Below are positions 15,027-24,861 of a stretch of DNA of 54,884 nucleotides, one piece after another; the first letter of the stretch is position 1; the number at the start of each line of letters is the position of its first letter. The position numbers were made by a program, and so were the translations under genes. The notes under the pieces were generated by a model, which saw only the letters and a list, made by a program, of their open reading frames with translations, was not told the origin of the DNA and ran no database searches. The DNA lies in assembly GCA_022792815.1 (NCBI GenBank), contig JAAWBS010000028.1:1-54884 (forward strand). Reading direction: 5' to 3'. Source of the DNA: Hungatella sp. GTDB lineage: Bacteria > Bacillota > Clostridia > Lachnospirales > Lachnospiraceae.

Positions 15027-16385
15027 CTACTTTAAAATATCTTTTAAATCTTTAAGCCCAGTGGTGGTGGTGACGATGATCACCATGTCTCCGGCCTCGA
15101 TGGTATCTTTTCCGCGGGGAGTAATGATCTTCCCGTTCCGGTTGATGCAGGCCACCAGAAGGTTGGGTTTTAAGGACAGCTTTTCAAGGGGGATCCCGGT
15201 CATAGGGGAATCAGCCCCCACTTTAAATTCCAGGGCTTCCGCCTTGTCGGCCACGATCTTATACAGTGTCTCCACGTTGCTTCCCATGGAGTTCTGCATG
15301 GCACGGACATACTGGAGAATCGTGTCTGCGGTGATCAGCTTGGGGTAGATGACGCTTCCAAGGTTCATGTCATTGATCACGCTCTCAAAAGCCGTGCGGT
15401 TGACCTTGGTGATCAGTTTGGCTTTCGACTGGCTCCTGGCATAGAGGGATAGCATGATATTTTCTTCGTCGAAACCGGTGAGGGCGGCGAAGGCCTCTGT
15501 CTCGTGGAGCCCTTCCTCTAAAAGAAGCTGCTGGTCGGAGCCGTCCCCCTGAATCACGATGACGCCGGGAAGCTCTTCGCTCAGCTTCCTGCACTGTTCC
15601 GGATCACGCTCCACGATCTTTAGCTTGATGGGGGTGTCCTTGAGCATCTGAGCCAGATAATATGTAATCCTTCCTCCGCCGACTAAGATTGCGCTTTTTA
15701 CACTGTTGTTTACGATTCCCACCGCCTTAAAGAATCGCCTGGATTCCGCCGAGGGAGCCACAAAGGAGACCTTGTCCCCGGATTTCAGCTGGAAATTACC
15801 GTTGGGGATCATCACATCGCTTCCTCTCTCGACGGCGCAGATGAGGACGCTGCACCGCAGTTTGGAGGGAACCTCCCATACCTTTAAGTCGTCTAAGACA
15901 GAACCCTCAGGAATCTGGAATTTCATGATCTCCACCCTCCCTTTGGAGAAGGTGTCGATCTTGATGGCCGAGGGAAATTTGAGAAGTCTGGAAATCTCTC
16001 TGGCTGCCGCCAGTTCCGGGTTGATGGCCAGGGAGAGATTCATTTCCTCGCGGATAAAGTTAATTTCCGTGGAGTATTCCGGATTGCGGATTCTGGCGAT
16101 GGTATGGCAATTTTTTCCGGCTTTTTTGGCGATGAGGCAGCAAAGCATATTGAGTTCATCGGAGTTTGTGGTGGCGATGAGGAGGTCCGCTTCTTCGATG
16201 CCCGCATCCAGCTGAACATCATAGACGGCTCCGTTTCCGGCTACTCCCAGAACGTCGATGCTGTTGATAACCTGTTCTAAGGCCGAGGAATTCTGATCGA
16301 TCAGAGTGATGTCATGTCCTTCATGATTCAGCTGTTCGGCCAGGGTTACTCCTACTTTCCCGCAGCCTACAATGATAATTTTCAT
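15027..16385 (-). CDS. trkA: TrkA potassium-uptake regulatory protein
   Basis: A 452-aa protein with two RCK units: Rossmann motif 1 (IIIVGCGKVGVTLAE), a first TrkA-C domain (about 140-220), Rossmann motif 2 (AILVGGGRITYYLAQ) and a second TrkA-C domain to the end. It forms the nucleotide-gated ring on TrkH. GGAGAAC precedes the ATG; the start overlaps the RNase G gene end by 4 bp. Confidence 0.95.
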   Translation of the reverse strand: MKIIIVGCGKVGVTLAEQLNHEGHDITLIDQNSSALEQVINSIDVLGVAGNGAVYDVQLDAGIEEADLLIATTNSDELNMLCCLIAKKAGKNCHTIARIRNPEYSTEINFIREEMNLSLAINPELAAAREISRLLKFPSAIKIDTFSKGRVEIMKFQIPEGSVLDDLKVWEVPSKLRCSVLICAVERGSDVMIPNGNFQLKSGDKVSFVAPSAESRRFFKAVGIVNNSVKSAILVGGGRITYYLAQMLKDTPIKLKIVERDPEQCRKLSEELPGVIVIQGDGSDQQLLLEEGLHETEAFAALTGFDEENIMLSLYARSQSKAKLITKVNRTAFESVINDMNLGSVIYPKLITADTILQYVRAMQNSMGSNVETLYKIVADKAEALEFKVGADSPMTGIPLEKLSLKPNLLVACINRNGKIITPRGKDTIEAGDMVIIVTTTTGLKDLKDILK

Positions 16386-17599
16386 GATTTATGTTCTCCT
16401 TTTTCCGTCTGTTCCCGGAAAGGCTTTCGTATTTTTTTCCTTGTGACTTCCACAAGTCCCAGACGAGTCATATCTACCACCGTGGTTTTGATGGGATCCT
16501 GTATACAATATGCGGTAAAGGTATCCATCAGCTGACTGCGGTCTTCCTCCGCGGTCATATCGATAAAATCGATGAGAATGATGCCGGATAGATTGCGCAG
16601 ACGCATCTGGTAAGCGATCTCCCTGGCCGCCTCCAGATTAGTCTTTAAGATGGTGTCCCTCTGGTCTTTCCTGCCTGTGTATTTTCCGCTGTTTACATCG
16701 ATCACCGTCATGGCTTCCGTGGGTTCAATGACCAGATAGCCGCCTGACTTCAGCCATACTTTTTTCTGAAGCGCTTCCTCCACAGCCTTCTCGATGGAGT
16801 AAAGCTTGCCGAGGGAGATTAAAGGATCCCTGTAAAGACGGATCCGGTCGGTGTCCTCGGGCTGGTGCTTCTCCAGATATTCCTGAATCTGACGGTAGAT
16901 GCCGGGATCATCCGTGACGATCTCTTCCATGAAATCCTGATAAGTGTCCCGGAGGCTGGCCAGAAAAGAAGGAACAGCCTCATAAAGCAGAGTGTAGCAG
17001 GTGCGGAAAGGCGCCTCTCTCAGAAGCCTGCGATACTGCTCTTTCAGCTCTCTCAGCTCTGCCAGAATTTCAGAGTCTGAGGCTTTCCTGGCGTTGGTGC
17101 GGATGATGATGCCGAAATCGGAATCTTTTTCCTCCGAGAGAATGGTCCTCAGCCTGTTTTTCCATTCCGCATCGGAAATCTTGGAGGAAAAGCCGATGTG
17201 GAATTTGCCGGCGGTCACCACACAGAACCGGCCGGTAAAGCTTAAATGGCTGGTGACTACCGGATCCTTGGTCTTCACCGCATCGCGGCTGACCTGTACG
17301 AGGATCTCGTCGCCGGGGCGAAGGGTCTGCCCCTGACTGTCTGACGGGTCCCGTGCCAACAGATGAGGGACATTTTCTGTCAGGCTGTAATAGGCAGTCT
17401 GTCCGCCCCCCAAGTCCAGAAAGGCGGCGCCGATATTCTTTGCCACATTATTTACTTTCGCGATATAAATATTGCCGAGAAGAGAGCCGGATTCCTCTTC
17501 TTCCAAGTTCAGCTGAATCACTCTCCCGCCGCCTGTCAGTGCAGTGAGGATTCGGCCTCCTCTTTTGATTATAATAATTTTATTATTCAATGTCTTCAC
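16382..17599 (-). CDS. rng: Ribonuclease E/G family protein (RNase G-like)
   Basis: The 405-aa product has an N-terminal S1-like domain (GSLLGNIYIAKVNNVAKNI, then AAFLDLG) and the catalytic DNase-I-like segment with the Mg-binding DVNSGKYTG and IILIDFIDM motifs. RNase E/G enzymes cut single-stranded AU-rich RNA with 5' end sensing. The zinc-link CPxCxG motif is missing at the C-terminus, where the protein ends soon after VEVTRKKIRKPF, as in other short clostridial members. The likely start is a GTG at 17599 behind GGAGGAG; TTG at 17602 is an alternative. It overlaps the DUF2344 gene. Confidence 0.9.
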   Translation of the reverse strand: MKTLNNKIIIIKRGGRILTALTGGGRVIQLNLEEEESGSLLGNIYIAKVNNVAKNIGAAFLDLGGGQTAYYSLTENVPHLLARDPSDSQGQTLRPGDEILVQVSRDAVKTKDPVVTSHLSFTGRFCVVTAGKFHIGFSSKISDAEWKNRLRTILSEEKDSDFGIIIRTNARKASDSEILAELRELKEQYRRLLREAPFRTCYTLLYEAVPSFLASLRDTYQDFMEEIVTDDPGIYRQIQEYLEKHQPEDTDRIRLYRDPLISLGKLYSIEKAVEEALQKKVWLKSGGYLVIEPTEAMTVIDVNSGKYTGRKDQRDTILKTNLEAAREIAYQMRLRNLSGIILIDFIDMTAEEDRSQLMDTFTAYCIQDPIKTTVVDMTRLGLVEVTRKKIRKPFREQTEKGEHKS

Positions 17600-18287
17600 C
17601 AAACTCCTCCAGAGGAATCAGCGCTCCTGTGCCGTCTTTTTGTCCGTAGACCTCTTCTCTGTGTATCTGAAAGGCAAACTTGGGGTAGATCTCATGTCGG
17701 CTCTCATAAAAGGTCTCCATCACCAATTCCGGTTTGATATTGTCCGTACTTCCCGTGGACACCTGCAGGAAGACGGCGTCCCCATGCCTGTCTAACCGGT
17801 AGATCAGAGGCTTTAAGTCCATATCCTTGTGTCCCCTCTTGGTCTTCTTGACGATCCGGATCTCCGGCTGATGGTAAAAGGTGTCGAGATCCCGGAAAAA
17901 TTCGTTAAGATCCTTTGGCTCATAGCCCTGTCGGAATGTCAGAGTGTAGTCGGCAGCAGCCACCAGGGACATGGCGTTCTTGTCGGAGTCGTCAAGTCTC
18001 CGATAGTTCAGGACCCGAATCTCCTCCGGCATGACCTGGTTGATCCTGTCCACCATGACGACGGAGCTGTCTGTGGAGAGAACCTCGATGTCGAAATATT
18101 CCCCGCTGCTGGTGATTCCCACTCCCAGAGGAGCGGCGAAGGACATGATCTGATGGGGGCTGAATCCCTCGCTGTATCGGATATCCACACCTGCACGGCG
18201 CATGACTTTTTGAAAATACCGCATCATATCCAGATGCCCGATGAACTTCATAGAGCCCTGCTTTAAAAATTTAATTCTTATCTTCAT
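17583..18287 (-). CDS. DUF2344/TIGR03936 radical-SAM-linked protein
   Basis: A 234-aa protein of the TIGR03936 family: MKIRIKFLKQGSMKFIGHLD, then RRAGVDIRYSEGFSPHQIMS and SFAAPLGVGITSSGEYFDIE. Members are always encoded next to, or fused to, the B12-binding radical SAM protein TIGR03960, here directly upstream with a 17 bp overlap. Their joint reaction is not established; they are also linked with RNase G and ribosomal protein loci, and the next gene is RNase G. Start at 18287 by AGGAGGGG. Confidence 0.88.
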   Translation of the reverse strand: MKIRIKFLKQGSMKFIGHLDMMRYFQKVMRRAGVDIRYSEGFSPHQIMSFAAPLGVGITSSGEYFDIEVLSTDSSVVMVDRINQVMPEEIRVLNYRRLDDSDKNAMSLVAAADYTLTFRQGYEPKDLNEFFRDLDTFYHQPEIRIVKKTKRGHKDMDLKPLIYRLDRHGDAVFLQVSTGSTDNIKPELVMETFYESRHEIYPKFAFQIHREEVYGQKDGTGALIPLEEFGEDIE

Positions 18288-20139
18288 AGCAGACCCCTCC
18301 TTTATATCTCGCGGCACCGCATCCGGAACAATGGCTGCGGCAGTTTGGTGTCACCTGTTCGCTGAGGGCAGCCAGCCATTCCCGTTTTAAAAATTCTTTA
18401 GAGACTCCGGCATCGATGAAATCCCATGGGAACAGCTCGTCGAGGCTCCTCTCTCGTACGGTATAAAAATCAGGGTCGATACCGCACTCCTCAAACGCCT
18501 TTTCCCATCGGCTATTGTCAAAATATTCGGACCAGGAATCAAAAAGTGCTCCGTTCTTATAGGCGGCTTCCACGACGGCGCCGACTCTCCTGTCACCTCT
18601 GGCCAGCACTCCCTCCAGCACGGTCACGTCGGCCTCGTGCCAGTTATATTTGAGACTTTTGTAATTTTTCATCTCTTTAAATTTGTTTTTTACGATATAT
18701 GCTCTCTCTAGGAATTCCTCTTTTGTACACATCCTGGCCCACTGAAACGGGGTAAAGGGCTTCGGGACAAAGAAGGAGGAGCTGGCAACGATCTGAACTT
18801 TTCCGCGGCGCTGATCCTTGGGGACCGTGTCATAGTAAAGCTCGGCGATCTTTTCCGAGAGAAGTGCGATTCCCTCCATATCCTCCTGCTGTTCTGTGGG
18901 AAGTCCCAGCATGAAATACAGCTTGACCCGGTTCCAGCCGCCTCGAAAAGCCTGGGCGGCGCCGCCTAAGATCACTTCCTCTGTCAGCCCTTTATTGATC
19001 ACATCCCGAAGGCGCTGGGAACCGGCCTCCGGGGCAAAGGTCAGGCTGCTTTTTTTCACATCCTGAATTTTGCTCATCACATCCAGAGAGAAGGCATCGA
19101 TCCGCAGGGATGGCAGGGAGATATTCACCTTGCGGGCTGTGCACATCTGGATGAGAAAGTCCACAAGCTCCGGCAGCTGTGTGTAGTCGCTGGAGCTGAG
19201 GGAGCTGAGGGAGATCTCCTCGTGTCCGGTGCTTTCTAAGAGCGTCTTTGCAGAGCGCTTCAAATATTCCACCCCATGTTCTCTTAAGGGACGGTAGACA
19301 TTGCCGGCCTGACAGAACCGGCAGCCCCGGATACAGCCTCTCTGGATCTCAAGAACTACCCGGTCCTGGGTAACCTTTTGGAACGGAACCAGAGGTTTCT
19401 CGATGTAAGGCGCCTTGTCCATATAGGTTACGACTTCTTTTGCAACCTTTTCGGGGGCGTGAGAATTGTTGGGTTTAAAACCTTCCAGCAAACCGTCCTG
19501 GTCATAGGTTGCGTCATAAAACATGGGAACGTAGATTCCGGGGACCTGGGCGGCTTTCTCCAGAAAATCCAGACGGCTTCCCCCCTGCGAGCGGTTGTTC
19601 CTATAGGCTTCCAGCAATTGTCCATAGACCGTCTCCCCCTCTCCGATGTAGAACAGATCGAAGAATTCCGCTAAAGGCTCCGGGTTGTAAGCGCAGGGGC
19701 CGCCGCCGATGACGATGGGATCCTGCTCTCCCCGTTCCCTGCTGTGGAGCGGAATCTGGCTCAAATCCAGGATCTGTAAAACATTGGTGTAGCACATCTC
19801 GTACTGGAGGGTGATGCCGAGGAAATCAAACTCTTTAATGGGATCCTGGGATTCCAGGGCAAACAGAGGGATGTGCTTCTCCCTCATGATCTTGTCTAAA
19901 TCCGTCCACGGAGAATAGACGCGCTCGCAGTAAGTATCCTCCCGGCGGTTGAACATGTCGTAAAGAATCTGGATCCCAAGGTGGGACATGCCGATCTCGT
20001 AGACGTCCGGAAAACACATGGCAAACCGGATGGCCACGCTTTTCGGGTCCTTGACGCACATGTTCACCTCGCCGCCGATGTAGCGGGCAGGCTGCTGGAT
20101 GCTCAGTAAAATTTCATCAGGTAAGGCTAGTTTTCTCAT
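18271..20139 (-). CDS. TIGR03960-family B12-binding radical SAM protein
   Basis: This 622-aa protein has an N-terminal cobalamin-binding-like region (about 20-200), then a radical SAM core with the cluster motif CIRGCRFCQAG, followed by the usual SLSSLSSSDYTQLPELVDFL and GGWNRVKLYFMLGLP segments. The C-terminus contains CRSHCSGCG. The family is conserved in Clostridia, but the substrate is not established. The start at 20139 (MRKLALPDEILLS) is chosen for AAGGA upstream and because family members begin there. Confidence 0.9.
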   Translation of the reverse strand: MRKLALPDEILLSIQQPARYIGGEVNMCVKDPKSVAIRFAMCFPDVYEIGMSHLGIQILYDMFNRREDTYCERVYSPWTDLDKIMREKHIPLFALESQDPIKEFDFLGITLQYEMCYTNVLQILDLSQIPLHSRERGEQDPIVIGGGPCAYNPEPLAEFFDLFYIGEGETVYGQLLEAYRNNRSQGGSRLDFLEKAAQVPGIYVPMFYDATYDQDGLLEGFKPNNSHAPEKVAKEVVTYMDKAPYIEKPLVPFQKVTQDRVVLEIQRGCIRGCRFCQAGNVYRPLREHGVEYLKRSAKTLLESTGHEEISLSSLSSSDYTQLPELVDFLIQMCTARKVNISLPSLRIDAFSLDVMSKIQDVKKSSLTFAPEAGSQRLRDVINKGLTEEVILGGAAQAFRGGWNRVKLYFMLGLPTEQQEDMEGIALLSEKIAELYYDTVPKDQRRGKVQIVASSSFFVPKPFTPFQWARMCTKEEFLERAYIVKNKFKEMKNYKSLKYNWHEADVTVLEGVLARGDRRVGAVVEAAYKNGALFDSWSEYFDNSRWEKAFEECGIDPDFYTVRERSLDELFPWDFIDAGVSKEFLKREWLAALSEQVTPNCRSHCSGCGAARYKGGVCYEDKN

Positions 20140-20263
20140 GATTTTTCCTTGTGATTTTGTTGGTATTGTATAAATTTTTGTGGGTTCTTGGGTTGCGGCT
20201 GGTATGGTGATTTTCAACATTGCAGGCAACCTATTTCATGTACATACTACCACATACTGATTC

Positions 20264-20293
20264 ATTCTACCACAGTTTCTTACAAAACAGCAA
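20264..20293 (-). promoter_or_regulatory. Candidate promoter of the radical-SAM/RNase G/Trk group
   Basis: On the minus strand TTGCTG (20288-20293) and an extended -10 TGGTAGAAT (TAGAAT at 20264-20269) are separated by 18 bp. Nothing else is recognised between 20140 and 20360. Confidence 0.4.
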
Positions 20294-20360
20294 CAACTAC
20301 TTACATGCATGGGAAAATTGTAAGAATCGAGAGATCTTGCATGGATCTTTTGCATACCGT

Positions 20361-22298
20361 TCAGCGGACATAGAGCCCGAGACAGATGTCTATCATATCC
20401 TTTCGAAACACCTCATAACTTTTGGACTTTAAAAAATCATCAATCATTTTAGGCGAGGAAGTCCACTCCGACACGATCCGGCACAAATCGGCAAGATTTC
20501 TGTCCCCGTCTCTCTTGGTCTTTACAAGCACCAACATCTTCACAATATCCTGCTCCCACAAAATAGGAGTTTTCAAAACACATACATAATACCCTCCCCG
20601 TTTCAGCACCCGTCCCAGATCCTGAATATTGGCAATCCCGTTTCCGATCTCATTGATCCGGAACACATCCCTCCAGTCCAGCCTGGTGGCAATCAGTTCT
20701 TCTTTGAGAAGATAGCTGTAAAGATTCTTCATCACCTCATTCCGATTGCGCCCTTCCAAGCCGAAGATGCCGAACTCCGGCCGAAGGTAGTCCTCGATCT
20801 GCAGTTCGCTTAACCGGTACTGGGCAATGGCGGTACAGACGGATTCCACAGAATCTCCGTCCTGGATCTCATAACAGGGCAGGCGGGAGTCAAACCGAAA
20901 ATCCCCGGCGTAGATCAGATATTTGACCTGATTGATATATCCCGCATTGTGATTGCTGTCGATCCAGAAGAGCTCATACCTGTCGCCCGGCAGACACTCC
21001 GCCAGCTCATTATAGTAGAGAAATGACTCCTGCAGCCCCATATCCCCGCAGAATCCCACTTTAAATTTCTTACGGTTCTCGTGGCTGATAATCACCGTAT
21101 TCATGACAGGAACCATGTAGGCAAACTCGTTATGATCCATCTGGACGTTAAAAAATTTTTCTATGATTCCGCTGGCTGAGTGAGCGACTTTTGTGGCAAA
21201 CAGATAGCGCCGCAGATTTTCAAACAAAAGAGGATTGCGGACAATCAGATGGGTTCTGAGCCGGAACACCATAGGCTCAATGGAGGTATATAAAAATTCC
21301 TTCAAAAGACGGTCATTGGTGAAATCCAGTTCAAAATTGTCTTTGATCTCCAAGAGAATTTCCGTTACACACTGTTTCATGGCCGTATATTCTTCCGAGC
21401 CCAGCGAGGCTTTCTCAGGCATCTTCTTGCTTAAAATATGGAGAGCAAGATAATCCCTCTCAATGTCCGGAATGCGGATTCCATAGATTTCCTCCAGCCT
21501 TCCTGCGATCTCATCTGCCCGCAGCCTTGCTCTCATGTGTTCCTCCAAAAAGCAGTCTCCGGGGAGTTCCTCTATAAAATACCCTGCCTTCATTCTCAGA
21601 ATACTCACATAAATATGATTGGCCAGATCCACCGCTGCCACAGAAGAGAGCCGGATTTTTCCTTCCTGACAGGCCTTCTCCACCACAGGGATAATGGTAT
21701 CCCTCTGCATGAGCCAGTCCGCCGCCCCCTCGTCGGCCTCCTGCCGCACCATAATCTCCATCTTGTCATCATACCGGAAAGAATATTCTGCGATGCAAAG
21801 CCGTTTGTCCATCTCGTTTCCCCGGATTCCCACGCCTCTTCTCCGGTTCATATCAATCTCCAGGCGGAATTTTGCCAAAAGGGTCCGGGCCAGGCCCAGC
21901 TCCTGGGTCAGGGTGGAGCGGCTGATATAAAAGATGTCTGTCAGCTCTTCCACCTTATAATAAGGTTTGCCCATTAAAAGCTTATTGATGATGTAAATCA
22001 CCCGGCGAAAATTATAGCGGAACACCTCGCCCTTATCGTGATTTAAATTTGTCCGGAGAACCTTGGAAAGCCCCTCCATATCCGAGTTCTCCCTCAGAAG
22101 AAGGCGGTAGCCGTAAAATCTTCTGGCTTCGATCTCCATGCCATAATGTTTCAGAAACTCTCTCATTTCCTCCAGATCATATTTTGCCGTGCGCACAGAA
22201 ACCCCGGCTGCTTCTGCTAAGGCAGCCGAGGTGACGTAAGTTTTTTTCTTAAGCATGAGTTTTATCATAATCACATATCTGGTCTTTGCTTCAACCAT
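20361..22298 (-). CDS. PRD-containing PTS transcriptional regulator (BglG/LicR type)
   Basis: A protein of about 645 aa with an N-terminal winged helix (YVTSAALAEAAGVSVRTAKYDL), a second HTH-like region (VEELTDIFYISRSTLTQEL), PRD1 (histidines in LANHIYVSIL and DYLALHILS), PRD2, an EIIB-like domain (KVGFCGDMGLQES, Cys present) and an EIIA-like C-terminus. PRD regulators are controlled by PTS phosphorylation. PRD2 reads HNEFAYMVPVMN where a phosphorylatable His is usual, and the EIIA segment reads IGNGIANIQD where IPH is usual, so both sites look lost. It follows the PTS genes it probably controls. Start chosen at 22298 (MVEAKTRYVIM). Confidence 0.8.
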   Translation of the reverse strand: MVEAKTRYVIMIKLMLKKKTYVTSAALAEAAGVSVRTAKYDLEEMREFLKHYGMEIEARRFYGYRLLLRENSDMEGLSKVLRTNLNHDKGEVFRYNFRRVIYIINKLLMGKPYYKVEELTDIFYISRSTLTQELGLARTLLAKFRLEIDMNRRRGVGIRGNEMDKRLCIAEYSFRYDDKMEIMVRQEADEGAADWLMQRDTIIPVVEKACQEGKIRLSSVAAVDLANHIYVSILRMKAGYFIEELPGDCFLEEHMRARLRADEIAGRLEEIYGIRIPDIERDYLALHILSKKMPEKASLGSEEYTAMKQCVTEILLEIKDNFELDFTNDRLLKEFLYTSIEPMVFRLRTHLIVRNPLLFENLRRYLFATKVAHSASGIIEKFFNVQMDHNEFAYMVPVMNTVIISHENRKKFKVGFCGDMGLQESFLYYNELAECLPGDRYELFWIDSNHNAGYINQVKYLIYAGDFRFDSRLPCYEIQDGDSVESVCTAIAQYRLSELQIEDYLRPEFGIFGLEGRNRNEVMKNLYSYLLKEELIATRLDWRDVFRINEIGNGIANIQDLGRVLKRGGYYVCVLKTPILWEQDIVKMLVLVKTKRDGDRNLADLCRIVSEWTSSPKMIDDFLKSKSYEVFRKDMIDICLGLYVR

Positions 22299-22329
22299 AT
22301 CTCTTTGCTCTTCTTTTTTGATCCTTCCT

Positions 22330-23145
22330 TTAAAGAATGTGGATAAGGGAACCGATGAGTCCCACTGCAATGGTAATCAGTAAAATTGTCGTTGATTTGT
22401 AACCTTTTTTCAGGAGGCCGAACATCCCCAGGGTGTACAAAAGAGGAAGCAGCATGGGGAAAATCTGGTCCAGGTAAGACTGGAGTTCAAAGGCCGTCTC
22501 TCCTATGGTAAAGGAAAAAGGAGTTTTCATTGCAACCATGGAGGCGCTCATCGCTCCGATGACCATGAGTCCCACAATGGAGGCGCCTTTGGAAACCATT
22601 TTCAAGATTCCCGAATTCTGGGTTCCGCTCATCAGATCAGCACCGAACTGGTATCCCATGACGCCGCAGTAATAGCGGACAATCAGGTGAGGGACATTAA
22701 AAATAAGTAAAAATAAGATTGCGCCCAAAGCGCTTCCCTGCTGGGCCAGGGAGAGACCGATTCCCACGGAAATAATTCTCAAGGTTCCCCAGAAGAAGGA
22801 ATCTCCGATTCCGGCCATGGGCCCCATAAGCCCTACCTTTACATGGTTGATAATGTCTTTGTCAAACTCCTTATTCTGGCTGGCCTCTTTCTCCATGGCG
22901 GCAGCCACCCCCGTGATCAGAGTCACCATATGGGGAGTTGTATTAAAGATGGCCATATGACGTTTGAGAGCCTCTGCCTGGTCCTCTTTCTTACTGTAAA
23001 AACGCTTGATGGCCGGCCACATGCCTACGGAAAATCCCAAAGCCTGCTGCCTTTCATAATTATAGCAGGCTTCCAGCAAAAAGGAATGCCAAAACAGGCT
23101 GTTCACCATTTTCTTGTCTTCTGCGGACATTTTCTGTTTACTCAT
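22330..23145 (-). CDS. PTS mannose-family EIID component
   Basis: A 271-aa EIID: MSAEDKKMVNSLFWHSFLLE, NYERQQALGFSVGMWPAIKR, VGLMGPMAGIGDSFFWGTLR and a C-terminal membrane region, all signatures of the ManZ family. With EIIC it forms the sugar channel. The start overlaps the EIIC end by 8 bp. Confidence 0.95.
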   Translation of the reverse strand: MSKQKMSAEDKKMVNSLFWHSFLLEACYNYERQQALGFSVGMWPAIKRFYSKKEDQAEALKRHMAIFNTTPHMVTLITGVAAAMEKEASQNKEFDKDIINHVKVGLMGPMAGIGDSFFWGTLRIISVGIGLSLAQQGSALGAILFLLIFNVPHLIVRYYCGVMGYQFGADLMSGTQNSGILKMVSKGASIVGLMVIGAMSASMVAMKTPFSFTIGETAFELQSYLDQIFPMLLPLLYTLGMFGLLKKGYKSTTILLITIAVGLIGSLIHIL

Positions 23146-23920
23146 CGAACAAATCCTCCTCTTCTGCGCCTGCCGTCTGAGCGGTTACTTGGTCTCCCCC
23201 AACTCCTTTTTCATAGCAAATGATAAACGCCAGCACAATGCCCAAAATCGTGATTGCCATAACCGGAAGTTTCAGGTAGGAAACCAGGATAAAACCAAGA
23301 ATAAAATATATGACATTGCGCTTGTCCATCATGGGGAGAAGCAAAAGTGCAAAACCTACTGCCGGAAGCAAGCCGCCTGCTACAGACAGACCGTTTAAAA
23401 TTGCCTGGGGAATGCTGTTTACAAAGGCCTCCACTGCCGGGGAGCCGAAAAGCACTGCCACGAATCCCACACTGAAATACATAAAACACTGAAGGAGTAG
23501 TCCGCCTATGTTCAGCATATGCATTTTTCTGATATCCCCTGCCTCTGCCAGGCTCATAGCCAGATCCATAAACCAGCTTCGAACAATAAACACCACCACT
23601 TTCAGGGACTGGGCCAAAATCGCGATGGGAAGAGCCAGGGCCAGGGCGATATCGGCGCCTTGACCGGACTGAATGGCAAAGGCGGTTCCCAAACCTGCTC
23701 CCACCAGGACATCCGGCGGAACTGCCGCGCCGATTTGAATCGCTCCCATAAACACCAGCTCAAGAGTCGCTCCTACCAGCACTCCTGTCTGAAGATCCCC
23801 AAGCAATGCGCCGATCACAGGAGAAACCACGATAGGCCGAATCACCATAGGAGTTCCACCCATCTTTTCTGCGAACCAAAGCACGGCCATTGCCAATCCG
23901 ACTAATAATGCTGCCTGCAT
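23138..23920 (-). CDS. PTS mannose-family EIIC component
   Basis: A 260-aa membrane protein with the ManY-type motif VGATLELVFMGAIQIGAAVPPDVLVG (positions roughly 50-75) and several hydrophobic helices. The hydrophilic C-terminal tail (TAGAEEEDLFDE) overlaps the EIID start. It forms the translocation pathway with EIID. Confidence 0.94.
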   Translation of the reverse strand: MQAALLVGLAMAVLWFAEKMGGTPMVIRPIVVSPVIGALLGDLQTGVLVGATLELVFMGAIQIGAAVPPDVLVGAGLGTAFAIQSGQGADIALALALPIAILAQSLKVVVFIVRSWFMDLAMSLAEAGDIRKMHMLNIGGLLLQCFMYFSVGFVAVLFGSPAVEAFVNSIPQAILNGLSVAGGLLPAVGFALLLLPMMDKRNVIYFILGFILVSYLKLPVMAITILGIVLAFIICYEKGVGGDQVTAQTAGAEEEDLFDE

Positions 23921-23935
23921 CCTTCCATTCCTCCT

Positions 23936-24415
23936 TTACATTTTCTTACGGAGATCCGTATACTTTGACATCGTTGTGGCAGGGACCTCCTGAACTTCTA
24001 TGACGTATCCTCTGCCTGCAATCTCATCCAGGTTTTTAAGGTCTTCCTCATCCAGATACACGGCCCTGGAAAAAAGCTTTTTGCCCTCTGCCATCTGGAT
24101 TCCGCCCAGATTTACCACCGGCTTCTCCTCCATATGTTGTAAAAGCCAGTTGGCATCCGCCGGACTCTGGCACACGGCAAATACCTTCATATCCTTAAGC
24201 TTTGGATGGTTTAACAGGGCTGCCGCTTCTTCCAGGCTCCTGGTAGCCAGCTTTACTCCCTCCGGACAGCACATCTTAATCACATTCTTTCGAAAATTAT
24301 CTGCCGCCGCCCCGTCATTGGCAATGACGATGGCGTTGTAGCCAAGGGCTGATTTCCAACTATAAGCAATCTGCCCGTGAAGCAGCCGGTCGTCAATCCT
24401 CAATTTTAAAATCAT
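23936..24415 (-). CDS. PTS mannose-family EIIB component
   Basis: A 159-aa EIIB whose phosphorylated residue is His14 in the motif RIDDRLLHGQIAYSW. It accepts phosphate from EIIA and passes it to the incoming sugar. It is the third gene of the operon, 15 bp after EIIA. Confidence 0.94.
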   Translation of the reverse strand: MILKLRIDDRLLHGQIAYSWKSALGYNAIVIANDGAAADNFRKNVIKMCCPEGVKLATRSLEEAAALLNHPKLKDMKVFAVCQSPADANWLLQHMEEKPVVNLGGIQMAEGKKLFSRAVYLDEEDLKNLDEIAGRGYVIEVQEVPATTMSKYTDLRKKM

Positions 24416-24430
24416 GTTGAAACCTCCTGT

Positions 24431-24850
24431 TTAGAAATCAAAATCATCCTGTGCCTGCGGCACCTCTTCATTGTCCACAACCATAAGCTGTTCTCTGGCC
24501 TGATCCGCCACAGCTTTCAGTCTCTCCATCGTGATAGGCTCCTCGCCATCCAAAAGAACTGTAAGTTCCAAAAGGAGAGGCAGGTTGGCTCCTGTGACAA
24601 CCATGGAGTTTTCGCGCCGTTTCATCAACAGTTTCTGATTCACGCTGCCGAAAAATGCATCCGTCACCACCAACACCTGATCCTCTTTTCCGACAGAGGC
24701 AAAATAATCGTCAATCTGTTTCTCCAGCGGCATATCGCTTAGAAAGGCGTTGATATAGGCAATCTGTTCTTTTTTTCCCATAATCAGGGATAAAGCGCTG
24801 CAAAGCCCTTCGGCCAGCCTTCCATGGGCCGCTATGAGCATTCTCTTCAT
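24431..24850 (-). CDS. PTS mannose-family EIIA component
   Basis: A 139-aa EIIA: the phosphorylated His9 is visible in MLIAAHGRLAEGLCSAL, followed by VLVVTDAFFGSVNQKL and the loop VVTGANLPLLLELTVLL. It takes phosphate from HPr. EIIA is a separate protein here, not fused to EIIB. Confidence 0.93.
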   Translation of the reverse strand: MKRMLIAAHGRLAEGLCSALSLIMGKKEQIAYINAFLSDMPLEKQIDDYFASVGKEDQVLVVTDAFFGSVNQKLLMKRRENSMVVTGANLPLLLELTVLLDGEEPITMERLKAVADQAREQLMVVDNEEVPQAQDDFDF

Positions 24851-24861
24851 CGGTTTCTCCT

